Shown here one piece after another: positions 8,206 through 15,130 of a stretch of DNA of 28,463 nt (its first letter is position 1; every line of letters begins with the position of its first letter). A program made the position numbers and the translations under genes. A model generated the notes under the pieces. That model saw only the letters and a program-made list of their open reading frames with translations. It made no database searches and had not been told where the DNA came from. The stretch is from JAATGA01 sp047605605 (lineage in GTDB: Bacteria > Pseudomonadota > Alphaproteobacteria > Rhodobacterales > Rhodobacteraceae), in assembly GCA_047605605.1 (NCBI GenBank), contig JASGFG010000047.1, positions 1 through 28,463 on the forward strand. The letters run 5' to 3'.

Positions 8206-9374
8206 TGCAGGTCGGAAAATGCGGTTTGCAGACGGCTGACCGCCTCGGCCACCTGCGCGCGCGGTGCGGCCAGGTTGAAGCGCAGGAAGCTTTCGCCGCC
8301 CAGCCCAAAGGCCGGCCCATGGTTGGTGGCGATCCGCGCCTGTTTCTGCACCCGGTCGGTGAACTCGGCCTGGCCCATGCCGGTGCGGGCGAAATCGACC
8401 CATGCCAGATAGGTCGCCTCCAGCGGCATCGAGGTCAGGCCGGGAATCGCCGCCATGCCTTCGTCGAACAGACGCCGGTTGCCGTCCAGATAGACCATCA
8501 GATCGTCCACCCAGGCCGCGCCTTCCGGCGAATAGGCCGCCGTCGCCATGAACAGCCCGAACGAGTTGGGCGAGATGCCAAGCGCCATCAGCCGGTCCGC
8601 GAACCGCTTGCGCAGGACAGGATCCGCGATGATCACATTGCCGGTGTGCGAGCCCGCGATGTTGAAGGTCTTGGTGGTGGCCGTCATCATCACCAGCCGG
8701 TCGGCGATGCCGGGGGCAGCGACGGACATCGGGATGTGACGGTGGCCCGGATAGACCAGATCGTGATGGATCTCGTCCGAAATCAGGATCAGGTCGTGCC
8801 GCCGGCAGAAATCGGCAACGCCGCGCAGTTCCCCGGCCGTCCAGACCCGCCCGCCGGGGTTGTGGGGCGAGCAGAGGATGAACATCTTCTCACCCCCCGT
8901 CATCTGCGCATCCCAGGCGGCAAAATCCATCTCATACCGGCCGTCGACGGTTTTCAGCGGGCATTCCACCACGGTCCGGCCCGCGGCTTTGATGGTGCGG
9001 GCAAAGGCGTGATAGACCGGCGTGGTCAGCACGACCCCGTCGCCGGGTGCGGTGAAGGCGTCGATGCAAAGTCCGGTGCCGTTGACCAGCCCATGGGTGG
9101 TGAAGATCTGGTCGCGTTCCACCGCCCAGCCATGGCGGGTCTGCATCCACCAGCGCACCGCATCCAGATAGGCGGCATCATCGCCGAAATAGCCGTAGAC
9201 GCCGTGGCTCAGCACATCCTCCAGCGCGCGCTGCACGCAGTGCGGCGGGCGGAATTCCATATCTGCCACCCACATCGCCAGCCCTTCGCCCCTGGGGATG
9301 CCGTAAAGCGCCTCCATCATGTCCCACTTCACGCAGTGGGTGCCATAGCGGGAAATCGGATCGTCAAAGGACAT
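8202..9374 (-). CDS. MalY/PatB-type PLP-dependent aminotransferase / C-S lyase
   Basis: This 390-aa class I/II fold-type I PLP enzyme is of the MalY/PatB family, whose members mostly act as cystathionine beta-lyases (C-S lyases) and sometimes as aminotransferases. Marks are MWVADMEF (34-41), YGYF (60-63), CSPHNPGGRVW with Asn172, SDEIHHDLVYPG with Asp200, and the Schiff-base lysine K235 in TATTKTFNIAG. Start: ATG at 9374 with GAGG eight bases upstream. An in-frame start at 9440 would add a low-complexity tail and is less likely. The gene overlaps the L,D-transpeptidase by 4 bp and is divergent from the deformylase operon across an A/T-rich region. Confidence 0.92.
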   Translation of the reverse strand: MSFDDPISRYGTHCVKWDMMEALYGIPRGEGLAMWVADMEFRPPHCVQRALEDVLSHGVYGYFGDDAAYLDAVRWWMQTRHGWAVERDQIFTTHGLVNGTGLCIDAFTAPGDGVVLTTPVYHAFARTIKAAGRTVVECPLKTVDGRYEMDFAAWDAQMTGGEKMFILCSPHNPGGRVWTAGELRGVADFCRRHDLILISDEIHHDLVYPGHRHIPMSVAAPGIADRLVMMTATTKTFNIAGSHTGNVIIADPVLRKRFADRLMALGISPNSFGLFMATAAYSPEGAAWVDDLMVYLDGNRRLFDEGMAAIPGLTSMPLEATYLAWVDFARTGMGQAEFTDRVQKQARIATNHGPAFGLGGESFLRFNLAAPRAQVAEAVSRLQTAFSDLQ

Positions 9375-9599
9375 GGGACGCCTCGGGTCGGATGCTGCGG
9401 ATGGGGGATTGCTAGCAGAGGCGGGCGCAAATTCCAACAATGTTTCTTGTTACGGATACATGTTCCATGTTTATCCATGGTACCGGAACATACTTCTGAA
9501 TATTATTATATATAAGGGAATATGTCCCAAGGCCAACGCCATTCCCGCGCCGCCGTCCCGCCATTGCGCCGAAAACCCGCATCCCTTACATCGGGACGC
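9375..9599. promoter_or_regulatory. A/T-rich divergent promoter region with inverted repeat
   Basis: This 225-bp gap lies between the divergent MalY-like gene and the deformylase operon. Bases 9431-9525 are strikingly A/T-rich for this genome, including tattattatatataa (9501-9515), which supplies -10-like sequence on both strands. ATGTTCC (9460-9466) and GGAACAT (9485-9491) form a perfect 7-bp inverted repeat with an 18-base spacer. A second small dyad, GGGA/TCCC, lies at 9516-9527. This layout fits divergent promoters with an operator. No regulator can be named. Confidence 0.5.
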
Positions 9600-10133
9600 A
9601 TGAAACGCCCCATCCTGATCCATCCCGACCCGCGCCTCAAGAAGCCCTGCGAGCCTGTGGGCGAGATCACGCCCGATCTGTCGCAATTGGCCGATGACAT
9701 GCTGGTCACGATGTATGACGCGCCCGGCGTTGGCCTTGCGGCGCCGCAGGTCGGGGTGATGAAACGGCTTCTGGTCATGGACTGCGCCAAGACCCCCGAC
9801 ACGCCGCGGCCGCTGGTCCTGTTCAACCCGGAAATCCTGTGGTCGTCCGAAGAGCTTTCCACCTATGAGGAAGGCTGCCTCTCGATCCCCGACCAATATG
9901 CCGAGGTCGAGCGTCCGGCCGAGGTGCGCGTCCGCTGGACCGACCAGACCGGGGCCGAGCAGGAGGAACAGTTCTCGGGCCTCTGGGCCACTTGTGTCCA
10001 GCACGAGATCGACCACCTGAACGGCAAGCTGTTCATCGACTACCTCGGCCCGCTGAAGCGGCAGATGATCACCCGCAAGATGGAAAAGCTGAAACGCGAA
10101 CGGGCCAGGTCTGCGGCCGAGGCGCGGGACTGA
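9600..10133 (+). CDS. def: Peptide deformylase 1 (intact)
   Basis: It removes the formyl group from the N-terminal methionine of new proteins. The 177-aa type-1B enzyme has all three motifs: GVGLAAPQVG (43-52), E91-GCLSIP with metal ligand Cys93, and Q134-HEIDH with H135/E136/H139. The C-terminal tail is rich in Lys/Arg and may contact the ribosome, as in E. coli. I chose the ATG at 9600 because MKRPILIHPDPRL matches the usual start; an in-frame ATG at 9522 would add a non-conserved 26-residue leader. It is the first gene of def-def-def-fmt, and its TGA overlaps the next ATG (TGATG). It is the best candidate for the main cellular deformylase. Confidence 0.96.
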   Translation: MKRPILIHPDPRLKKPCEPVGEITPDLSQLADDMLVTMYDAPGVGLAAPQVGVMKRLLVMDCAKTPDTPRPLVLFNPEILWSSEELSTYEEGCLSIPDQYAEVERPAEVRVRWTDQTGAEQEEQFSGLWATCVQHEIDHLNGKLFIDYLGPLKRQMITRKMEKLKRERARSAAEARD

Positions 10134-10621
10134 TGGCGGTCTTGCCGATCCTGCTCTGGCCCGATCTGCGGCTTTCGACGCCTTGCGCGGCCACCCAGCC
10201 GGACCAGGTGCGCGATCTGGCGGCGGATATGCTCGATACGATGTATGCGGCCCCCGGCCGGGGACTTGCCGCGCCGCAGGTGGGCCATCTGCTGCGGCTG
10301 TTCGTGATGGATACGACCTGGAAGGACGGGCGCAGCGCGCCCCGCGTGGTGATCAACCCCGAAATCCTGTGGCATTCGGATCAGGTCGCCACCGGGCCCG
10401 AGGGCTGCCTGTCGATCCCCGGCATCACGGCCGAGGTGACGCGCCCCGTCGCCATCCGTTTGCGCTGGACCGACCTTGACGGCCATGGGCATGACGAGGT
10501 GCTGACCGGCTTTGACGCCATCTGCGCCCAGCATGAATACGACCATCTCGACGGGATCGTCACCTTCGACCGCCTTCCGCCCGAGGCGCGGGCCGCGCTG
10601 CAAGCGGGCTATGTCGCATGA
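10133..10621 (+). CDS. Peptide deformylase 2 (motifs intact)
   Basis: This 162-aa deformylase paralogue has intact catalytic motifs: GRGLAAPQVG (42-51; Arg replaces the usual Val/Ile), E90-GCLSIP with Cys92, and Q133-HEYDH with H134/E135/H138. It is shorter at the C terminus than deformylase 1 and lacks the Lys/Arg-rich tail. It is probably active, but its role could be specialised, and it may resemble the short deformylase-like proteins annotated in other Rhodobacterales. The start is set by the TGATG overlap with the upstream gene, and its stop overlaps the next ATG (ATGA). Three paralogues in tandem imply local duplication and divergence. Confidence 0.93.
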   Translation: MAVLPILLWPDLRLSTPCAATQPDQVRDLAADMLDTMYAAPGRGLAAPQVGHLLRLFVMDTTWKDGRSAPRVVINPEILWHSDQVATGPEGCLSIPGITAEVTRPVAIRLRWTDLDGHGHDEVLTGFDAICAQHEYDHLDGIVTFDRLPPEARAALQAGYVA

Positions 10622-11121
10622 CCGCCCGCCCCTGCCTGCCTTGGCCGCATCGGGTGCTGCGCACCCCCGCCGCCGATGTGGCCGAGATCACCGACGACAT
10701 CCGCGCCCTCTGGGCCGACATGATCGACACGATGGAGGCGATGCCCGGCGTCGGTCTGGCCGCCGTGCAGATCGGCGTTCCGCTGCGGCTGGCGGTCGTC
10801 GATGCCTCCGAGACCCGCGGTCAGGCCGTCCGCATGGCCAATCCGCAGGTTCTGCATTCCAGCGTGCAATTGCGCGAGCATGAGGAAGCCAGCCCCAACC
10901 TGCCCGGCGTGTCGGCGGTGATCTCGCGCCCCCGCGCGGTGACGGTGCGGTTCCTGAACGATCAGGGGCAGACGGAGGAGCGGGATTTCGTCGGCCTCTG
11001 GGCGACCTCGGTTCAGCACCAGATCGACCATCTGGCGGGCCGGATGTATTTCGACCACCTGTCGCCGGTGCGGCGCAAGATGCTGGTGGCGAAATCGGAA
11101 AAGCTGCGGAGGCGGGGGTGA
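10618..11121 (+). CDS. Deformylase-like protein 3, probable pseudoenzyme
   Basis: This 167-aa protein keeps the deformylase fold and motif 1 (GVGLAAVQIG, 44-53), but the other two motifs are broken. EGCLS is EASPN (90-94), putting Ser92 in place of the metal-binding cysteine. HExDH is HQIDH (134-138), so the catalytic glutamate is glutamine. Known deformylase chemistry makes hydrolysis unlikely (inference). The frame is intact, the tail is basic like that of deformylase 1 (RRKMLVAKSEKLRRRG), and it is coupled on both sides (ATGA before, GTGA after). This argues for a kept function such as ribosome or nascent-chain binding, or complex formation with a paralogue, rather than decay. Confidence 0.9.
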   Translation: MTARPCLPWPHRVLRTPAADVAEITDDIRALWADMIDTMEAMPGVGLAAVQIGVPLRLAVVDASETRGQAVRMANPQVLHSSVQLREHEEASPNLPGVSAVISRPRAVTVRFLNDQGQTEERDFVGLWATSVQHQIDHLAGRMYFDHLSPVRRKMLVAKSEKLRRRG

Positions 11122-12014
11122 GGGTCGTCTTCATGGGCTCCCCCGATTTCTCGGTACCGGTGCTGGAGGCTGTGGCCGCCGCGCATGAGGTGGTGGCCGT
11201 CTATTGCCAGCCCCCCCGCCCCGCGGGACGCGGCAAGTCCGAACGCCCGACCCCGGTTCATGCCAGGGCGCTGGAGTTGGGCCTGCCCGTCCGCCACCCC
11301 GCCCGGCTGAAGTCGCCCGAGGATCAGGCCGATTTCTCCGCATGGAAGGCCGATGTGGCGGTGGTGGTGGCCTATGGCCTGATCCTGCCGCAGGCGGTGC
11401 TGGATGCGCCCCGCCACGGCTGCCTGAACATCCACGCCTCGCTGCTGCCCCGCTGGCGCGGCGCGGCGCCGATCCACCGGGCGATCATGGCCGGCGACGC
11501 GGAAACCGGCATCTGCATCATGCGGATGGAGGCGGGTCTGGACACCGGCCCCGTCCTGCTGCGCGAGGCGACGGCCATCGGCGCGGATGAGACCACCGCC
11601 GACCTGCACGACCGCCTGTCCGCCATGGGCGCGCGGCTGATCCTGACCGCACTCGACCGGCTGCCCGATCTGGTGCCCGAACCGCAGCCCGACGAAGGCG
11701 TGACCTATGCCGCCAAGATCGACAAGGCCGAGGCGCGGGTGGACTGGTCCCGCCCCGCCGCCGAGGTCGACCGCCAGATCCGCGGCCTGTCGCCCTTTCC
11801 CGGCGCCTGGTGCGACATCGGGGGCGAGAGGGTAAAGCTGCTCCGCTCGCGCCTTGCCGAAGGCAGCGCTGCGCCGGGTCAGGTGCTGCACGGCCTGACC
11901 ATCGCCTGCGGCACCGGCGCGGTGGAGATCACGCTGGCGCAGCGCGAGGGGAAGAAACCTGCAAAAACCCACGAGCTTCTGCAAGGGTTTGCCATGCCTG
12001 CACGGCTGTCCTGA
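11118..12014 (+). CDS. fmt: Methionyl-tRNA formyltransferase
   Basis: It formylates initiator Met-tRNA using 10-formyl-tetrahydrofolate and so makes the substrate that the upstream deformylases later process. The 298-aa protein has the N-terminal formyltransferase domain: FMGSPDFSVPVLEA near the start, VVAYGLILPQ, then NIHASLLPRWRGAAPIHRAI with the catalytic Asn-His, and MRMEAGLDTGPVL. The C-terminal tRNA-binding domain contains YAAKIDKAEARVDW and IRGLSPFPGAW. The start is GTG at 11118, set by the GTGA overlap with deformylase 3 and by alignment to MRVVFMG. A strong GC hairpin follows 15 bp after the stop. Confidence 0.97.
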   Translation: MRVVFMGSPDFSVPVLEAVAAAHEVVAVYCQPPRPAGRGKSERPTPVHARALELGLPVRHPARLKSPEDQADFSAWKADVAVVVAYGLILPQAVLDAPRHGCLNIHASLLPRWRGAAPIHRAIMAGDAETGICIMRMEAGLDTGPVLLREATAIGADETTADLHDRLSAMGARLILTALDRLPDLVPEPQPDEGVTYAAKIDKAEARVDWSRPAAEVDRQIRGLSPFPGAWCDIGGERVKLLRSRLAEGSAAPGQVLHGLTIACGTGAVEITLAQREGKKPAKTHELLQGFAMPARLS

Positions 12015-12029
12015 CCTCCGCCGAGGACA

Positions 12030-12101
12030 GGGGGGCTGTCTGCCCCCCTCTTGGCCGTTCCGGCCAATTCACCCCCCGAGGATATTTTCGCGAAGAGGAT
12101 G
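12030..12101 (+). repeat. Modular intergenic repeat, copy A
   Basis: There are three parts in order. Hairpin 1: GGGGGGC (12030-12036) pairs with GCCCCCC (12042-12048), loop tgtct. Hairpin 2: TTGGCC (12051-12056) pairs with GGCCAA (12062-12067), loop gttcc. Then a 32-base core (12070-12101) begins CACCCCCCGAGGATATTTT and ends GAGGATG. The core matches copies B, C and D. Hairpin 1 is close to the fmt stop and may act as its transcription end, though no T-run follows. Confidence 0.85.
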
Positions 12102-12242
12102 GGCATTAGCGGTTTGTTTACCAAAGCCTGCGAATCTCGACCTTGCGGTGCAGGCTGGGAAGCCGATGACCGTCGAAGGGGATGGCACCCCGCGGCTTGA
12201 TCCGATCTCCCGTCGGGGTGCTTGACCTCTACCTTCTACGCT

Positions 12243-12309
12243 CATCCTCTCTGCAAAAATATCCTCGGGGGGTGAGGCGCGGCACGCGCCGAGGGGGCGG
12301 AAAGCCCCC
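12243..12309 (-). repeat. Modular intergenic repeat, copy B (inverted to A)
   Basis: Read on the minus strand it has the same order as copy A. The G-run hairpin is GGGGGC (12293-12298) with GCCCCC (12304-12309). The second hairpin is GGCGCG (12276-12281) with CGCGCC (12285-12290). The 32-base core is 12243-12274. The core differs from copy A at only a few positions between the T-run and GAGGATG. The hairpin stems differ in sequence but keep full pairing. Confidence 0.85.
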
Positions 12310-12392
12310 CCTTTGCGACGACCTGTCGCCCCAAGCGCCCTGGACAGAGGCAGGGTCGGTCCCGGCATTCCCATCGTATCGGTCAGGCTCTC

Positions 12393-14966
12393 CTACGCGT
12401 CTCCCAGCATCCGGCCCGTCATCTCGAACAGGTCGCGCGACAGGCCGGGGGTGGCGCGGATGCGCAGAAGTTCCGCCCTCATCATCTGCTGTCGGTCGGC
12501 GTCATAGCGGTTCAGCGTCTCGAACGCGGTCGACATCCGTGCCGCCGTCTGCGGGTTCACCGGGTCGAGCCGGATCAGCCAGTCGGCAAGGAGGCGATAG
12601 CCTTCGCCGCCGGCATGGTGGAAGCCCGCGTGGTTGCCGGAAAACGCGCCGATGACCGCGCGGAAGCGGTTCGGGTTCTTCCAGTCGAAGGCGGAAAGAG
12701 CCGTTAGTTCCCGCACCACGCCCGCCGCGCGTTCGGGCGCGGCATGGGCGACCTGAAGGGAGAACCACTTGTCCATCACCAGCGGATCGCCGGCCCAGCG
12801 GGCCTGGAACCGGGCCAGTTCCGCCTGCCCCCTGCCGATGTCCAGCAGCGCCGAAAGCGCGCCCAGTTCCTCGGTCATGTTGTTCGCGGCCTCGAAGGCG
12901 GTCGCCGCCGAGCCGCCGTCATCGACCCGCGACAACAGCGACAGGCCCGCCATGCGCAGGGCGCGCCGTCCGGCGGCGCGGGCATCGGGCGTGAAGGGGC
13001 CGGGGTCGGCCAGGCCCGCGATCAGCGCGGGCAGGTGCGGGGCCAGATGGCCGGCAAGCGCGTCAGCCATCCGCCGCCGTTCGGCATGGATGCGGGCGGG
13101 ATCGGGCACCACCCCCGCCGAATGCAGGGTCTGGGCCATGTCATCCTCGCCCGGCAGGCGCAGGCACAACGCGCGGAACGCCGGGTCCAGAGAGCCGTCA
13201 AGCGCCACCCGCGCCAGCGCGTCCAGCCAGTCGGCACCGGGGGCGGCGCCTTCCGTCACCATCCGCGCCAGGATAGCCTTGGCAAGTGCCCGCCCCGCCT
13301 CCCACCGGTTGAAGGGATCGGTGTCATGGGCCAGAAGGAAGGCATGTTCGCCGGCCGTCACCGCGCGGTCGAGGATCACCGGCGCGGAAAAGCCGCGCAG
13401 GATCGAGGAGACGGGCCGCGTCGAAAGGCCGGGAAAGGCGAAACTCTGCACGGCTTGCGTCATTTCCAGCGTCGTCGTCGGCACGATCTCGTCCCCGTTG
13501 GGGTTCAGAAGGCCGACCGCGATGGGGATGACCCGCGCCGCCTTGTCGGGCTGGCCCGGCGTGGGCGGGTTCGTCTGGGCAAAGGTCAGCGTATAGGTGC
13601 CGCCCTGCGGCCCCGGCGACCACGCCTCGTAGACCTTCAGCCGGGGGGTGCCGGCCTGGGTATACCACAGCTTGAACTGCGTCAGGTCGCGGCCCGTCGC
13701 ATCGTGGAACACCGCCAGCCAGTCCTCGATCGTGGCCGCCTGCCCGTCGTGGCGGGTGAAATAAAGGTCCAGCGCGCGGGCATAGGCCTCATCTCCCACC
13801 AGACGCTTCAGCATCCCGATGACCTCGGCGCCTTTTTCATAGACGGTGGCGGTGTAGAAATTGTTGATCTCGATATAGCTGTCGGGGCGGACGGGATGGG
13901 CCAGCGGGCCGCCATCCTCGCGGAACTGCCGCGCGCGCAGCGTCAGCACATCCTCGATCCGTTTCACCGCATGGAACCGCATGTCGCCGGAAAACTGCTG
14001 GTCGCGGAACACGGTCAGCCCTTCCTTCAGGCACAGCTGGAACCAGTCGCGGCAGGTGATGCGGTTGCCGGTCCAGTTGTGGAAGTATTCATGCGCGATG
14101 ATCGCCTCGATCCGGGCGAAATCGTCGTCGGTCGCGGTTTCGGGGCTGGCGAGGACGTATTTGGAGTTGAAGATGTTCAGCCCCTTGTTCTCCATCGCGC
14201 CCATGTTGAAATCGTCGACGGCGACGATGTTGAACACGTCCAGATCGTATTCGCGGCCATAGCTCGCCTCGTCCCAGTGCATCGACCGGATCAGGCTGTC
14301 CATCGCATAGGAACAACGGTCGCGGTCGCCCGGCCGGACCCAGATGTTCAGCGCGACCGGCCGCCCGGATGCGGTGGTGAAGGGCGCTGAAAAGGCCTCC
14401 AGATCGCCAGCGACCAGGGCGAACAGATAGCTGGGTTTCGGCCAGGGATCATCCCATTCCGCCCAGCCCGGCCCGCTGGCCACCGAATTGCCGTTGGACA
14501 GCAGGACGGGCAGGTCGCTTTCGATCCGCACCCGGAACGGCGCCATCACATCGGGCCGGTCGGGATAGAAGGTGATCTTGCGGAACCCCTCGGCTTCGCA
14601 CTGGGTGCAATACATGCCTTTCGACATATACAGCCCCTCCAGCGCGGTATTGGCCTCGGGCGCGATCTCGACCTCGGTTTCCAGGGTGAAACCGCCGTCT
14701 GGCAGATCGGCGGCTGCGATGGTCAGGCCGGTGTCGTCCGGCGTGACCGAGAGCGCCCGGCCATTCAGCGAAAGCGACAGAAGCCGCAGGTTCTCGCCAT
14801 CCAGCCGCAGGTCATGACGGCCAGGCCGCCCCGGGTTCGGCGACAGGGCCAGCCGCGCGACCACCCGCGTCGTCGACGGGGCCAACCGGAAGGTCAGCGC
14901 GACAGAGGCGACGATAAAGGGGTAGGGCTGGTAATCGGCAAGGCGGATGGCTGAGGGTTCGGGCAT
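12393..14966 (-). CDS. pepN: Aminopeptidase N
   Basis: This M1-family zinc aminopeptidase removes N-terminal residues from peptides in the cytoplasm, finishing the breakdown of Clp/Lon products. The 857-aa length is normal for the PepN clade. It has the substrate-recognition motif GAMEN (256-260), zinc-binding H292-EYFH296 and third ligand E315 in LKEGLTVF. The N-terminal part includes YCTQCEAEGFRKITFYPDRPDVM, characteristic of PepN. The C-terminal part is the DUF3458-type helical region. A GTG at 14969 directly precedes the ATG at 14966; the ATG is better spaced (7 bases) from AAAGGAG. It is convergent with fmt across the repeat region. Confidence 0.97.
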   Translation of the reverse strand: MPEPSAIRLADYQPYPFIVASVALTFRLAPSTTRVVARLALSPNPGRPGRHDLRLDGENLRLLSLSLNGRALSVTPDDTGLTIAAADLPDGGFTLETEVEIAPEANTALEGLYMSKGMYCTQCEAEGFRKITFYPDRPDVMAPFRVRIESDLPVLLSNGNSVASGPGWAEWDDPWPKPSYLFALVAGDLEAFSAPFTTASGRPVALNIWVRPGDRDRCSYAMDSLIRSMHWDEASYGREYDLDVFNIVAVDDFNMGAMENKGLNIFNSKYVLASPETATDDDFARIEAIIAHEYFHNWTGNRITCRDWFQLCLKEGLTVFRDQQFSGDMRFHAVKRIEDVLTLRARQFREDGGPLAHPVRPDSYIEINNFYTATVYEKGAEVIGMLKRLVGDEAYARALDLYFTRHDGQAATIEDWLAVFHDATGRDLTQFKLWYTQAGTPRLKVYEAWSPGPQGGTYTLTFAQTNPPTPGQPDKAARVIPIAVGLLNPNGDEIVPTTTLEMTQAVQSFAFPGLSTRPVSSILRGFSAPVILDRAVTAGEHAFLLAHDTDPFNRWEAGRALAKAILARMVTEGAAPGADWLDALARVALDGSLDPAFRALCLRLPGEDDMAQTLHSAGVVPDPARIHAERRRMADALAGHLAPHLPALIAGLADPGPFTPDARAAGRRALRMAGLSLLSRVDDGGSAATAFEAANNMTEELGALSALLDIGRGQAELARFQARWAGDPLVMDKWFSLQVAHAAPERAAGVVRELTALSAFDWKNPNRFRAVIGAFSGNHAGFHHAGGEGYRLLADWLIRLDPVNPQTAARMSTAFETLNRYDADRQQMMRAELLRIRATPGLSRDLFEMTGRMLGDA

Positions 14967-15130
14967 CACAAGGCTCCTTTGCCGTTGAACCTATGCGCTG
15001 CGGGGAAAGGCGCAAGGGGGCTTTCCCCACCCCCCGCCCGGTGCGGCGCCTTGCCCCTGCGGGGATATTCCCGCCTGCATGACCCTTGAAGGGGGTTGGA
15101 GGGCGCGGGGCGTCACGCTATTCATGTTCC
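14967..15130. promoter_or_regulatory. Divergent gap between pepN and photolyase-like gene
   Basis: This 164-bp G/C-rich gap contains a long hairpin, GGGGAAAG (15002-15009) with CTTTCCCC (15021-15028), and a degenerate repeat core (copy E). Promoters for both flanking genes must lie here or within the genes, but I see no clear -35/-10 pair. Confidence 0.4.
15002..15080 (+). repeat. Degenerate repeat element, copy E
   Basis: The order resembles copies A-D: a G-run hairpin (GGGGAAAG/CTTTCCCC, 15002-15028), then a GGGGATATT core in a 5-bp dyad, GCGGG (15059-15063) with CCCGC (15070-15074), then GCATG. The GATATT core is shared, but the GAGAGGATG end is lost. Membership in the family is plausible, not certain. 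Confidence 0.5.

Larger units (their letters stand above)
12015..12392. other. 378-bp non-coding region with inverted repeat elements
   Basis: It lies between the convergent fmt and pepN genes. It contains two oppositely oriented copies of the structured repeat (listed separately) separated by about 140 bp that I could not assign. That middle part (12102-12242) has no start codon with a ribosome binding site and no long frame. Its role is probably 3'-end structure for both flanking genes. Confidence 0.7.

Noticed and set aside
9431..9527. A/T-rich stretch as a sign of an inserted mobile element
   Set aside because: Only about 100 bp, no transposase or terminal repeats with target duplication, and flanking genes are typical core genes; a promoter fits better.
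12102..12242. A hidden small gene between repeat copies A and B
   Set aside because: No start codon with a plausible ribosome binding site and no codon-bias signal were found.
12070..12274. Possible CRISPR array from repeated 32-base units
   Set aside because: Only two copies in opposite orientation, no regular spacers and no cas genes; they fit an inverted structured repeat.
12744..14390. A 548-codon plus-strand frame opposite pepN
   Set aside because: pepN has full catalytic motifs on the other strand; the plus frame has Arg/Gln/Gly-rich shadow composition.
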